From: Planococcus liqunii
GTDB lineage: Bacteria > Bacillota > Bacilli > Bacillales_A > Planococcaceae
Assembly: GCF_030413595.1 (NCBI RefSeq)
Contig: NZ_CP129238.1
Span: forward strand, 992,001 to 1,056,000
DNA: 64,000 nucleotides
Direction of reading: 5' to 3'
Under the pieces are notes generated by a model. That model saw only the letters and a list, made by a program, of their open reading frames with translations. It did no database searches and was not told the origin of the DNA. Both the position numbers and the translations under genes were made by a program. Positions 1-9,744 of the stretch are shown here, in pieces (the stretch's first letter is position 1; every line of letters starts with the position of its first letter).

Positions 1-284
1 GCATCAACAGCGAGCATGCGGATTTCCGGGTATTCAAGTGCTGCTGTATCCCATTCGTAAGCCTTTGACTGGGAAGGGAATAAAACCACGCTTCCGGCAA
101 TCGCGCCATTTATCTCTGAAACAAAAACTTCTGCACCGGCGTTTTTGGCGTTTTCGGAAGTTAAGGTGTTTTTTAATATTTCCCAATGGCCAGCGGGGAT
201 AACTTTGCTAAAAGGTTCATACGAGGCCAGCCGCTGCTTTTTGATGGTTTCGTATTCATGGGCGAATGCTTTTCTGATAACCAA
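1..284 (-). CDS. GNAT-family N-acetyltransferase, N-terminal part (gene runs off the window)
   Basis: Reading leftwards from a TTG codon at 284 gives about 94 residues beginning LVIRKAFAHEYETIKKQR. A GGGAGG ribosome site at 292-297 lies 7 nt upstream and decides the start. The pattern of an N-terminal helix followed by beta strands ending in GAIAGSVVLFP and YPEIRMLAVDA is typical of the first half of GNAT acetyltransferases, which transfer an acetyl group from acetyl-CoA to an amine. The acetyl-CoA-binding loop would lie beyond the window edge, so the substrate cannot be guessed. It diverges from ilvD across a 250-bp spacer. Confidence 0.75.
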   Translation of the reverse strand, partial: MVIRKAFAHEYETIKKQRLASYEPFSKVIPAGHWEILKNTLTSENAKNAGAEVFVSEINGAIAGSVVLFPSQSKAYEWDTAALEYPEIRMLAVD

Positions 285-411
285 AAATATACCTCCCGTT
301 CTTGTTCCAGATAAATATCTCGAATTAAGAATAATTGCATTTAGTATAGCACTTTTTTATTCAAAGAAGCAGTTGGAATGATAAAAGAATAGCATTTCAA
401 ACTCCTAGTCA

Positions 412-427
412 ATGTAAAGGCTTACAT
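412..427. promoter_or_regulatory. Palindrome in the GNAT/ilvD divergent spacer
   Basis: ATGTAA-N4-TTACAT is a perfect 6+6 inverted repeat, 54 bp upstream of the ilvD -35 box. It could be an operator for either divergent gene. The half-site spacing does not fit the TnrA box (TGTNA-N7-TNACA), and I cannot assign a regulator. The rest of the 285-534 spacer is AT-rich with nothing else recognisable. Confidence 0.3.
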
Positions 428-480
428 GTGAAAGTTTTTTGACGATTTAAAATTAAATGAAGAGAAAAATTTGAAATTCA

Positions 481-508
481 TTGAATTGTTTTAATATTTC
501 TCTATAAT
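481..508 (+). promoter_or_regulatory. Probable SigA promoter of ilvD
   Basis: TTGAAT at 481-486 and TATAAT at 503-508 are separated by 16 bp, ending 26 bp before the ilvD start codon, which implies a short leader. An AAAGGAAAG ribosome site follows. No T-box or attenuator fits in this distance. Confidence 0.65.
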
Positions 509-534
509 GAGTTAAAAGAAAGGAAAGATGCCTT

Positions 535-2250
535 ATGACAAAAGATTTGCGTATCAATAGTAAAGTGTTCGAAGGGGCGATGAAAGCGCCAAACCGGGCT
601 ATGCTCCGAGCTGTAGGGTTTTCTGACGATGATTTCACCAAGCCGCAGATTGGCGTAGCAAGTACATGGAGCGAAGTGACTCCTTGCAATATACATATTC
701 ATGATTTGGCAGTGAGCGCGAAAAAAGGGGCGGCAGAAGCAGGCGGAAAGCCAATGATTTTCAATACGATCACTGTTTCGGACGGGATTTCAATGGGGAC
801 AGAAGGGATGAAATACTCACTTTCAAGCCGTGATGTGATTGCCGATTCGATTGAAACCGTAGTAGGCGCGGAAAGTTTAGACGGCTTAGTCGCAATCGGC
901 GGCTGCGATAAAAACATTCCAGGCTGTTTGATTGCCATTGCGAATTCGGAAGTCCCGGCAGTCTTTGTCTACGGCGGAACAATTGCCCCGGGCAAAAATA
1001 ACGGTCAGGACATTGACATTGTGTCGGTTTTTGAAGGAGTGGGCCAGCATAACGCCGGTACGATCGATGACGGCGCTCTCCGCAAAATCGAATGTGCCGC
1101 TTGTCCGGGCGCCGGTTCTTGCGGCGGTATGTACACAGCCAACACCATGGCCTCCGCCGCTGAAGCGATGGGCATGAGTTTGCCGGGCAGTTCTTCAAAT
1201 CCCGCAGAAACAGAAGGCAAGAAAGCAGACTGTGAAGCCGCAGGAGCAGCCGTCTACAATTTGCTCGAACAAGGGATTTACCCAAAAGACATCATGACCA
1301 AAGAAGCGTTTGAAAATGCCATTACGGTTGTGATGGCGCTTGGCGGTTCGACCAATGCCATTCTTCATTTATTGGCAATCGCGCATGCGGCAGAAGTCGA
1401 TCTGACGATAGATGATTTTGACCGCATCCAAAAAACGGTGCCGCATATCGCCGATCTAAAACCGAGCGGCAAATACGTTATGCAGGATTTGCACCGTGTT
1501 GGCGGTGTGCAAGCTGTGATGAAGGTGTTGCTTGAAGCTGGCTATTTGCACGGCGACTGCATGACGGTTACCGGTAAAAGCTTAGCGGAAAACTTGAAAG
1601 AGGCCCCGGATCTCCTGGAAGGCCAGCAAGTGATCATGCCGTTCGATAAGCCGAAACGCAAAGACGGTCCGTTGATCGTACTAAAAGGGAATTTGTCTCC
1701 GCGCGGCGCAGTCGCGAAAATGTCGGGCGTTAAAGTGAAACGCCATTCAGGGCCGGCACGCGTTTTTGACAACGAACCGGAAGCGACAGCTGCTGTAATG
1801 GCAGACGAAATCAATGACGGGGACGTGTTGGTGATTCGTTATGTGGGGCCAAAAGGCGGTCCGGGAATGCCTGAAATGCTGTCGATTTCAGGAATCCTTG
1901 TCGGCAAAGGCATGGATGAGAAAGTAGCTTTGCTGACAGATGGCCGTTTCTCCGGCGGCACTCATGGATTGGTGGTCGGCCATATTGCACCGGAAGCACA
2001 AGTCGGCGGACCGATTGCTCTTCTGAAAGAAGGCGATATCGTCACGATCGATTCCGATACCCAGGAAATTACGATGGATGTTTCAGAAGAAGAATTGGAA
2101 GCGCGCCTCAATGCCTGGGTGGCTCCGCCTTTGCATAAGAAAGGTGTGCTGGGGAAATATGCGCATAATGTGACCTGCTCTTCAAAAGGAGCGGTGACTG
2201 ATTACTTGAACCGCGAACAAACGGAAGCAACGGTAACTGTGAAAAATTAA
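535..2250 (+). CDS. ilvD: Dihydroxy-acid dehydratase
   Basis: Catalyses dehydration of 2,3-dihydroxy-isovalerate and 2,3-dihydroxy-3-methylvalerate to the 2-keto acids, the penultimate step of valine and isoleucine synthesis in the cytosol. The 571-residue length is normal for the IlvD/Edd family. Signatures visible are [10 protein letters not shown] (residues 122-131), [16 protein letters not shown] (190-205), [10 protein letters not shown] and [10 protein letters not shown]. Cys51, Cys124 and Cys196 match the three-cysteine pattern of [2Fe-2S]-type enzymes rather than the [4Fe-4S] type. The start is set by an AAAGGAAAG site 7 nt upstream. It stands alone, with its own promoter and a strong terminator; no other ilv or leu gene is adjacent. 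In Bacillus ilvD is a CodY target, but I see no convincing CodY box here. Confidence 0.97.
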   Translation: MTKDLRINSKVFEGAMKAPNRAMLRAVGFSDDDFTKPQIGVASTWSEVTPCNIHIHDLAVSAKKGAAEAGGKPMIFNTITVSDGISMGTEGMKYSLSSRDVIADSIETVVGAESLDGLVAIGGCDKNIPGCLIAIANSEVPAVFVYGGTIAPGKNNGQDIDIVSVFEGVGQHNAGTIDDGALRKIECAACPGAGSCGGMYTANTMASAAEAMGMSLPGSSSNPAETEGKKADCEAAGAAVYNLLEQGIYPKDIMTKEAFENAITVVMALGGSTNAILHLLAIAHAAEVDLTIDDFDRIQKTVPHIADLKPSGKYVMQDLHRVGGVQAVMKVLLEAGYLHGDCMTVTGKSLAENLKEAPDLLEGQQVIMPFDKPKRKDGPLIVLKGNLSPRGAVAKMSGVKVKRHSGPARVFDNEPEATAAVMADEINDGDVLVIRYVGPKGGPGMPEMLSISGILVGKGMDEKVALLTDGRFSGGTHGLVVGHIAPEAQVGGPIALLKEGDIVTIDSDTQEITMDVSEEELEARLNAWVAPPLHKKGVLGKYAHNVTCSSKGAVTDYLNREQTEATVTVKN

Positions 2251-2264
2251 TAAAAGAATTGGAA

Positions 2265-2300
2265 AAGGGATGCCCTCGAGTTGAGGGCATCCCTTTGATT
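2265..2300 (+). terminator. Intrinsic terminator after ilvD
   Basis: A perfect 13-bp stem, AAGGGATGCCCTC with GAGGGCATCCCTT, with a 5-nt loop, begins 14 nt after the ilvD stop. The T-run is modest. Confidence 0.85.
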
Positions 2301-2632
2301 TTGCAAGGTAACATTAATTTATTTTTGACTCAATTTTTCAACCCGTTTTATCGGGGGAATCATTTCCATTGAAAGTTCTTTCTTTCAGTGCCGCGGTCAT
2401 AGTTCCACTGGGTGCCTTCTAACTTAAGCAACGTAAACCCTACCTTCTTTTACGTCCTTGCGATCCTGAAATCGCGCCAGTGTGAATAAGTATTCTCAAA
2501 AACATTGTTGTAGAATGCCAGATTATCAAAATATATCCGTTACCTCTTTGTTAACTGAATAAGTATCTCATAAATTCACGCCTTAGTCAACTGATTAGCT
2601 GGCACAAGGATTTGTTTTTTGAAACATGACTA
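2301..2632. other. Gene-free 330-bp stretch upstream of pncB, with a hairpin and a direct repeat
   Basis: No credible coding sequence. It contains a 9-bp hairpin at 2367-2390 (CATTGAAAG / CTTTCAGTG) and two near-identical direct repeats, TGAATAAGTATTCTCA at 2482-2497 and TGAATAAGTATCTCA at 2556-2570. A TATAAT at 2639-2644 is the likely -10 of the pncB promoter; no -35 box at 16-18 bp is convincing. The direct repeats could be operator sites for a niacin/NAD regulator, but that is inference. Confidence 0.4.
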
Positions 2633-2680
2633 TTGGGGTATAATAAGAAAAATTACCCCATGCGGAAGAAGGAGATTTAT

Positions 2681-4150
2681 ATGGAAAAAACATATCTAGA
2701 TGACAGCTTAGCCTTACATACCGATTTATACCAGATCAACATGTCCGAATCTTATTGGGCAGATGGCATGCATGAACGGAAAGCGGTGTTTGAGCTTTTT
2801 TTCCGGAAGCTGCCGTTCGGCAATGGTTATGCCATTTTCGCCGGGTTGGAACGTGTCCTGGATTATTTGAGAGATTTCCGTTTTACTGAAAGCGACCTTG
2901 CGTACCTTCAAGAAGAAGTCGGCTACAAAGAAGACTATATCGAATACTTGCGGACGGTGCGTTTTACAGGGAACGTCTATTCCGTCCTGGAAGGAGAGCT
3001 GGTTTTTCAGAACGAACCATTGCTCCGGATCGAAGCTCCTTTGGTAGAAGCCCAATTAATTGAAACGGCTCTTTTGAATATCGTGAATTACCAGACTTTG
3101 ATTGCGACAAAAGCAAGCCGCATCAAACAGATTGTCAAGGAGCAGCGGGTGATGGAATTTGGTACGCGGCGTGCGCAGGAAATGGATGCGGCCATTTGGG
3201 GAACAAGAGCCGCTTTTATCGGCGGACTTGAAGCGACGAGCAATGTCCGTGCAGGCAAGCGATTCGGCATTCCGGTTGCCGGAACCCACGCCCACTCCAT
3301 GGTCCAAGCTTACAAAGATGAATACGAAGCGTTTCATTCGTATGCCAAACGCCACAAAGACTGCGTATTTCTTGTGGACACATACGATACGTTGAAATCC
3401 GGTGTTCCAACTGCAATTCGGGTAGCGAAAGAACTGGGTGACAAAATCAATTTCCTGGGCATCCGCCTGGACAGCGGCGATATTGCCTTTTTGTCGAAAG
3501 AAGCCCGTAAAATGCTGGATGAAGCCGGTTTCCCGGATGTCCAAATTGTTGTTTCCAACGATTTGGATGAATATACGATATTGAACTTGAAAGCGCAAGG
3601 AGCCCGGGTGGATTCTTGGGGAATCGGGACAAAGCTGATTACAGCTTACGATCAACCGGCGCTAGGCGCGGTATACAAAATCGTCGCCATTGAAAACGAA
3701 CACGGCGAAATGGAAGATACCATCAAAATCTCGGGCAACGCTGAAAAAGTCACGACTCCGGGCCTAAAAAACGTTTATCGGATTATAGACAGGGAAAATG
3801 GAAAATCAGAAGGTGATTATATAACGATGCAGGATGAAAATCCTGCTGAGGAAGATCATCTGAAGATGTTCCATCCGGTCCATACTTATGTATCGAAGTT
3901 TGTTTCCAATTTCTATGCAGTGAATATCCATCATCAAGTCGTGGCAAAAGGAGAAATCATTTATGAGAATCCTTCTGTCCAGGAAATGCAGGAGTTCGCA
4001 GCGAAAAACCTGGAGCTATTATGGGACGAATACAAACGTTCGTTAAATCCGGAAGAATACCCAGTCGATTTAAGCCAAAAATGCTGGGACAACAAGATGC
4101 GCAATATCCAGGAAGTGAAAGACGCTATTCAACAACTTACAGGAAAATAA
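2681..4150 (+). CDS. pncB: Nicotinate phosphoribosyltransferase
   Basis: Condenses nicotinate with PRPP, driven by ATP, to give nicotinate mononucleotide: the entry of the Preiss-Handler salvage pathway to NAD. The protein is 489 residues, the usual size for Firmicute enzymes. It opens with LHTDLYQINMSESYW and carries FGTRRAQEMDAA, GTHAHSMVQAY (with the conserved His region) and FLGIRLDSGDIAF. The start is ATG 2681, preceded 6 nt upstream by GAAGGAGA; an ATG 48 bp further upstream is in frame but lacks a ribosome site. Only 12 bp separate it from nadE, so the two form an NAD-synthesis operon. Confidence 0.95.
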   Translation: MEKTYLDDSLALHTDLYQINMSESYWADGMHERKAVFELFFRKLPFGNGYAIFAGLERVLDYLRDFRFTESDLAYLQEEVGYKEDYIEYLRTVRFTGNVYSVLEGELVFQNEPLLRIEAPLVEAQLIETALLNIVNYQTLIATKASRIKQIVKEQRVMEFGTRRAQEMDAAIWGTRAAFIGGLEATSNVRAGKRFGIPVAGTHAHSMVQAYKDEYEAFHSYAKRHKDCVFLVDTYDTLKSGVPTAIRVAKELGDKINFLGIRLDSGDIAFLSKEARKMLDEAGFPDVQIVVSNDLDEYTILNLKAQGARVDSWGIGTKLITAYDQPALGAVYKIVAIENEHGEMEDTIKISGNAEKVTTPGLKNVYRIIDRENGKSEGDYITMQDENPAEEDHLKMFHPVHTYVSKFVSNFYAVNIHHQVVAKGEIIYENPSVQEMQEFAAKNLELLWDEYKRSLNPEEYPVDLSQKCWDNKMRNIQEVKDAIQQLTGK

Positions 4151-4162
4151 GGGGGAATATTC

Positions 4163-4990
4163 ATGTCAGATTTGCAAAAAACGATCATTGAAGAACTTAA
4201 AGTTCAGCCTTCCATAAATCCGAAAGAAGAAATTGAACGAACGGTTTCATTTTTAAAAGAATACCTGGTGAAGCATCCGTTTTTAAAAGGATTTGTCTTA
4301 GGCATCTCCGGAGGGCAGGATTCTACCTTAGCCGGAAAGCTGGCGCAAATGGCGGTCGACGAATTGAACGCAGAAGCGGGAGAACCTATATACGGCTTTT
4401 ATGCAATCCGCTTGCCGTACGGAGAACAGTTTGATGAACACGATGCGCAGGATGCCATTGGATTTATCAACCCGACGAAAGTGTATACAGTAAATATCAA
4501 AGAAGCAGTGGATGCCAGCAAACATGCTCTGGATGCTGCAGGCATTGAACTGACGGATTTTGCCAAAGGGAACGAAAAAGCGCGTGAACGGATGAAAGTG
4601 CAATTTTCAGCTGCAGCCATGCACAATGCAGTTGTTCTCGGGACGGACCATGCAGCTGAAGCGATTACCGGTTTCTACACGAAATTCGGCGATGGGGCTG
4701 CTGACTTGACTCCGTTGTTCCGCTTGAACAAACGCCAAGGCCGGGCGATGTTGAAGGAACTTGGTTCGCCGGAGCATTTGTACATGAAAATTCCGACGGC
4801 CGATCTGGAAGAAGACAAACCTGCAATTCCGGATGAAGTGGCGCTTGGCATCACCTATGACATGATTGACGATTATTTGGAAGGCAAGAAAATTCCGCAA
4901 GATGCACAGGAAAAACTGGAAGGCTATTACTTGCGTTCCCAGCACAAACGCCACTTGCCGATCACGATTTTTGATGATTTTTGGAAATAA
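4163..4990 (+). CDS. nadE: Ammonia-dependent NAD+ synthetase
   Basis: Amidates deamido-NAD with ATP and NH3, the last step of NAD synthesis. The 275-residue length is that of the short form, which lacks the glutaminase domain. The ATP-pyrophosphatase loop SGGQDS is at residues 49-54. The stretches [22 protein letters not shown] and [13 protein letters not shown] near the C terminus are family hallmarks. Ribosome site GGGGGA lies 6-7 nt before ATG 4163. It is co-transcribed with pncB, so nicotinate salvage and final amidation are produced together; the intervening adenylyltransferase (nadD) is not here. Confidence 0.96.
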   Translation: MSDLQKTIIEELKVQPSINPKEEIERTVSFLKEYLVKHPFLKGFVLGISGGQDSTLAGKLAQMAVDELNAEAGEPIYGFYAIRLPYGEQFDEHDAQDAIGFINPTKVYTVNIKEAVDASKHALDAAGIELTDFAKGNEKARERMKVQFSAAAMHNAVVLGTDHAAEAITGFYTKFGDGAADLTPLFRLNKRQGRAMLKELGSPEHLYMKIPTADLEEDKPAIPDEVALGITYDMIDDYLEGKKIPQDAQEKLEGYYLRSQHKRHLPITIFDDFWK

Positions 4991-4999
4991 CTCAAATGC

Positions 5000-5034
5000 A
5001 ACAGAGCTTATCTTTTTAAGCTCTGTTTTTTATT
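5000..5034 (+). terminator. Intrinsic terminator of the pncB-nadE operon
   Basis: Stem AACAGAGCTT (5000-5009) / AAGCTCTGTT (5018-5027) followed by a T-run. Confidence 0.85.
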
Positions 5035-5067
5035 TGCGGAAAAAGTCCTTATAAAAGTTACAGACAG

Positions 5068-5096
5068 TTGAGAAAATTATATAAATTCGTTATGCT
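5068..5096 (+). promoter_or_regulatory. Possible promoter of the MoxR module
   Basis: TTGAGA (5068-5073) and TATGCT (5091-5096) are 17 bp apart, 56 bp before the MoxR start codon. The match to consensus is moderate. Confidence 0.45.
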
Positions 5097-5152
5097 TATG
5101 ATAAGATTTCAACAATTTAAAATACGCGAATTTATATACTGGGGGAATCAGG

Positions 5153-6099
<947 letters not shown>

Positions 6100-6103
<4 letters not shown>

Positions 6104-7314
6104 ATAAAGCGAAAGAATTTATGAATTTATGGGGGAGGCTGCTTTTTGTCCTGGGCCTCCTTTTGCTGACATTTTCGTTTGCCATGTTCCAAGGCGGATT
6201 TGTCAGCTGGTTCATTTTTTATATGGCTTTGCCTTTTGCCTTATATTCCGTTTTGTTGACATTTTACCCTCTAAGCGATATTGAATTATCCCGTGATATC
6301 CATACCGCTCAAGTGCGAAAAGGAAGCAGTTTTTCAGCAACCATTCATATGCGCAGAAAACTCCGCTTTCCTTTGCTGTATACGGTCCTTACTGAAAAGA
6401 CCCATTCTCCCGCTTTAAAAAAACAAACGCCCGGCATGCATCAGAAAATGTTTGTTCCCGGATTCCGGAAAAATTATTCATGGACATATGAGATTGAACA
6501 TATGCCGCGCGGAGAACATGTTTTGGAAGGCGTTCAAATTGAAATCGCCGATTTCTTCGGCTGGGTCCGTAAAAGCAGATTGGTGCCGCTTCAGCAAAAA
6601 GTGCTCGTCTATCCTAATACCGTAGACATTGTTTATCGGCCGATGGAGTCCAAATACGATCACGGCTCGATGGCTGCGCCGTTTACACTGGTCAAGGATA
6701 CGACCATGGCTACCGGCATCCGGGATTACCATCCGGGAGACCGGGTTTCGTGGATCCACTGGAAGTCATTTGCCCGGACACAGACAATGCGCACAAAGGA
6801 ATTTGAAGACCGCCAGTCCCAGGACCTGTTTTTGATGGATGACCGACGGCCTTCAGAGAAATTTGAAATTCAAGTGGAATTGGTGGCTTCTATTCTTAAA
6901 TCGCTTGTACGTTCCAATTCAAGTGTGTCTTACTTATCGATTGGCGAAACCCACAATCATTTTCCGGTCATCCAGACCGAAGAACATCTGCATCGGATCA
7001 TGTACCATTTAACAAAGGTCCAGCCTGATCTGGAGAAACCTGCGGAAGATGCAGGGGGGCGTGAGCTCCAGAAAATCCAGGCCTCAAGCCTTTTGTATGT
7101 GACCAGCCATTTAACCATGGAAATGGTGAAAGCCATTCAGCGAAATGTGAAGCATTTAAATACGTGTATGTGTTTGGTTGTCACTCATAAAGGAGAACCG
7201 GCTTCTCCCCAGGAAGAAGCTGCCCATCAATTTGCCCGTTCAAAAGGTTTTACTGTAAAGCGTGTCAGTCCGGATAATTTTTCATCGGTATTTACGGAGG
7301 TGAACGGCAAATGA
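6100..7314 (+). CDS. DUF58 domain membrane protein
   Basis: A 404-residue protein (YeaD type). Two hydrophobic segments lie at about residues 10-55 and are followed by a soluble part carrying the DUF58 signature RDYHPGDRVSWIHWKSFAR (about 208-226), which folds as a von Willebrand factor A-like domain. LFLMDDRRP shortly after could hold acidic metal-site residues. Overlaps of 4 bp with both the MoxR gene upstream and the transglutaminase gene downstream imply coupled translation and a fixed stoichiometry. Precise role unknown; the family is linked by context to MoxR-dependent assembly at the cell envelope. Confidence 0.9.
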
Positions 7315-9500
7315 CTTCCATAAGGAAAAATAGTTGGTTTATGGCAGGGCTCTACATTCTTGTCTTTTTCCTGCTGGCCGAATGGCTGACGCCGGTAATG
7401 ACTTTAACGGCTACTGCCTATAAACCATTGTTTCTGATTTTTATTGCAATGGCGCTTGGAATGTCTTTATTAAAAGTCTCCTGGTGGATTTCCGGGCCGT
7501 TGAAATTGCTGTATGTTTTATGGTTTATCGTTTACGTGTATACCGGTGAAGTGTTTTTCACCGGTGAAGCCATCGCATTTGTCTGGCAAGACTTAAAAAT
7601 CAATTTAGCTGCTCTTTTTTCTCAAAACTGGGCGAACACGACCGATGTTTTTCGCACGCTTTTATTTTTCACGCTGTTATGGATGGCTGTTTACTTGATT
7701 CATTACTGGGTGAGCTTCCGTTTGAGCATCTTCCTGTTTTACTTGTTGACGGTGGTTTTTATTGCGGTACTGGATACGTTCAGCCCTTATACAGGGAATA
7801 CGGCCATTATCCGCATTATGGTCATTGGCTTATTGTTGGCCGGTCTTCTGCATTTAGCAAGATGGACAGAGCGTCACCGAATAGAACTGAGCAGCGAAAA
7901 AATTGCAGCGGCAATCATTCCGTTGTTTATCATGATTGCCGGTTCTACGGCAGTGGCGCTTTACTTGCCGAAATCCGGTCCTATCTGGCCAGATCCTGTT
8001 CCGTATATTACGTCTTTTTCAAGCGGAGCGGGAAGCGGGCCGGGCGGTACAGTTGGAAGAATCGGCTACGGAGTGAACGATTCGCAGCTGGGCGGTTCGT
8101 TCATCGGCGACAGCTCCCCGGTATTTAAAGCGGAAGTTGTCAGCGGGCAATACTGGAAAGTGGAGTCAAAAGACATTTATACGACAAAAGGCTGGGAACT
8201 GACGGAGAATATCGGCGACTCTTTCCTGTATGAAAACGGCGACTTTATTGCGACTGATTTCACGCCGGGAGACCCGGAAATGCAAGAAATCGCGCTCTTG
8301 TCGATGGATCAGGATTTCCCGTTCGTGTTGTATCCGTATGGGACTGAATCGGTTGTGATGGATGAAAATTTGGATTACCAGTACAATACGGCAGACCAGC
8401 GAATTGAAACCTATCAGCAAGGCGATGTTTTTGAACCGGAAGTTTACGAGATCACGTTCAGTGAGCCAACTTTCAGTTTAACGGCATTGCGTGAAACTGC
8501 CCCGGAAGATTTGGCGGAGCTGCCGGCGGAATTTGACCGTTATCGCCAGTTGCCGGCCGAATTGCCGCAGCGCGTTCGGGATTTGGCAGAAGAAATAACA
8601 GCCAGTTCGACTACAATCTACGATAAAGCCCGAGACATCGAGAGGTACTTCAGCAATGCCGGTTTTGAATACAGCCAGCAGGATATTCCGGTGCCGGATG
8701 AAGACCAGGATTACGTCGACCAATTTTTATTCGATACGAAAAAAGGGTATTGTGATAATTTTTCCACGTCTATGGTTGTCCTGCTGCGTTCCCTGGATAT
8801 TCCGGCCCGGTGGGTAAAAGGGTTTAACGAAGGGGAAATCGTAGAGACGAAAGATGATACCGATATTTACCAAATCACCAATAACAACGCCCATTCCTGG
8901 GTAGAGGCTTACATGCCGGGAGTCGGCTGGATGCTGTTTGAACCGACCATCGGGTTTACGGGTTCTTCTGCCGTCGATTTTGATATAGAAGTCGATGCCG
9001 CCGAGGAAGATGAAGCGGCTATGCCCGACCGTCCGGAACCTCCGCTGCCTGAAGAACTGGAAGATGAAGCAGTTTCAGATCCGAATGCCGGTCCATCTTT
9101 CTGGAGCCGCTTCCAAGCGTTCCTTGATGAAAACAGCAGAAAAATCGGTTGGGGGGCAATTGCCCTTGGTGTACTGGCAGCGATTTTCTATAAGTTCCGT
9201 CATAAATGGCTGCCTCGTGTCTTAATTCCTTATTACCGACTGCGCAGCGGCGATACCGCCACATTCGAAAAAGCTTATCTGCGGCTTTTGAAACAATTGG
9301 AGTTATATGGGATAAAAAGAAGCGAGGGGCAGACCTTAAGAGCCTATGCTTCCTATATAGACACATTTTTTGGAACAAAAGATATGACCCGCCTAACCAA
9401 TGCTTATGAGCAGTCAATCTACGGCGGGCGTAAGGATTCCATTGAATGGCGGGAGTTGCAGGAAAGTTGGGAAAATTTAATCAAACAGACAATCGGTTGA
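7311..9500 (+). CDS. Membrane transglutaminase-like cysteine protease (YebA/TgpA type) with C-terminal DUF4129
   Basis: A 729-residue protein. About six membrane segments fill residues 10-230, then an extracytoplasmic domain, a transglutaminase-like core, one more membrane span near 610-630 and a cytoplasmic DUF4129-like tail (GDTATFEKAYLRLLKQLELY). The core shows the nucleophile in GYCDNFSTSMVVLLRSLDIP and the histidine in NNAHSWVEAYMPGVGW. The position usually taken by the catalytic Asp reads FEPTIGF, so Glu replaces Asp. Related proteins are candidate cell-surface proteases or cross-linkers. It is translationally coupled to the MoxR and DUF58 genes. The guaA promoter overlaps its stop codon. 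Confidence 0.9.
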   Translation: MTSIRKNSWFMAGLYILVFFLLAEWLTPVMTLTATAYKPLFLIFIAMALGMSLLKVSWWISGPLKLLYVLWFIVYVYTGEVFFTGEAIAFVWQDLKINLAALFSQNWANTTDVFRTLLFFTLLWMAVYLIHYWVSFRLSIFLFYLLTVVFIAVLDTFSPYTGNTAIIRIMVIGLLLAGLLHLARWTERHRIELSSEKIAAAIIPLFIMIAGSTAVALYLPKSGPIWPDPVPYITSFSSGAGSGPGGTVGRIGYGVNDSQLGGSFIGDSSPVFKAEVVSGQYWKVESKDIYTTKGWELTENIGDSFLYENGDFIATDFTPGDPEMQEIALLSMDQDFPFVLYPYGTESVVMDENLDYQYNTADQRIETYQQGDVFEPEVYEITFSEPTFSLTALRETAPEDLAELPAEFDRYRQLPAELPQRVRDLAEEITASSTTIYDKARDIERYFSNAGFEYSQQDIPVPDEDQDYVDQFLFDTKKGYCDNFSTSMVVLLRSLDIPARWVKGFNEGEIVETKDDTDIYQITNNNAHSWVEAYMPGVGWMLFEPTIGFTGSSAVDFDIEVDAAEEDEAAMPDRPEPPLPEELEDEAVSDPNAGPSFWSRFQAFLDENSRKIGWGAIALGVLAAIFYKFRHKWLPRVLIPYYRLRSGDTATFEKAYLRLLKQLELYGIKRSEGQTLRAYASYIDTFFGTKDMTRLTNAYEQSIYGGRKDSIEWRELQESWENLIKQTIG

Positions 9501-9525
9501 TTTTGGTCGAGCTAGCTTGTACAAT
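9497..9525 (+). promoter_or_regulatory. Promoter of the guaA riboswitch transcript
   Basis: TTGATT (9497-9502) and TACAAT (9520-9525) with 17-bp spacing, overlapping the stop codon of the transglutaminase gene. The predicted transcript start, near 9532, precedes the aptamer. A CTTGTAC / GTACAAG inverted repeat (9516-9522, 9540-9546) spans the -10 and start region. Confidence 0.65.
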
Positions 9526-9544
9526 TGAGAAAATTAAAAGTACA

Positions 9545-9621
9545 AGTGCCCTCATATATGTCTGGTAATATGGACCAGATGTCTCTACCAAGTCCCCGGA
9601 AATGACTTGACTATGAAGGTG
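9545..9621 (+). ncRNA. Purine riboswitch aptamer, guanine class (guaA leader)
   Basis: P1 pairs 9547-9556 with 9612-9621, with one mismatch. P2 is capped by a loop AATATGG, J2/3 is TCTACC, P3 is AAGTC/GACTT with loop CCCGGAAAT, and J3/1 reads GACTAT. The J3/1 triplet A-C-T carries the cytosine (C74 in the B. subtilis xpt numbering) that selects guanine or hypoxanthine rather than adenine. The outer bases of P1 overlap the base of the following terminator. Guanine binding should therefore turn off guaA. Confidence 0.9.
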
Positions 9622-9659
9622 GATGACGCATGCGTTCAGACATGTGCATTCGCCTTTTT
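9618..9659 (+). terminator. Riboswitch-controlled terminator upstream of guaA
   Basis: GGTGGATG...GCATG pairs with CATGTGC...CATTCGCC (9618-9625 with 9647-9654 plus inner pairs, several G-U), followed by TTTTT. It lies directly after the aptamer and shares GGTG with the P1 3' strand. Confidence 0.8.
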
Positions 9660-9669
9660 GATGTAGAGC

Positions 9670-9704
9670 AAAAGAACGCGAGGAATCCTTTTCCGCGTTC
9701 TTTT
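9670..9704 (+). terminator. Second terminator-like hairpin between riboswitch and guaA
   Basis: A perfect 11-bp stem, AAAAGAACGCG (9670-9680) / CGCGTTCTTTT (9694-9704), followed by GTCATTTT. Whether it terminates, protects the mRNA or competes with the first hairpin cannot be decided by eye. Confidence 0.5.
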
Positions 9705-9744
9705 GTCATTTTGAGGCCTGAATTGAATAGAAGAGGTGAAGAGT

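Noticed and set aside
412..427. TnrA/GlnR box upstream of ilvD
   Set aside because: Half-sites look right but the spacing is 4 instead of 7, so the assignment fails; kept only as an unassigned palindrome.
770..1285. 171-codon minus-strand frame inside ilvD
   Set aside because: Composition is Arg/Ser/Cys-rich, as expected for the shadow of a real gene, with no ribosome site.
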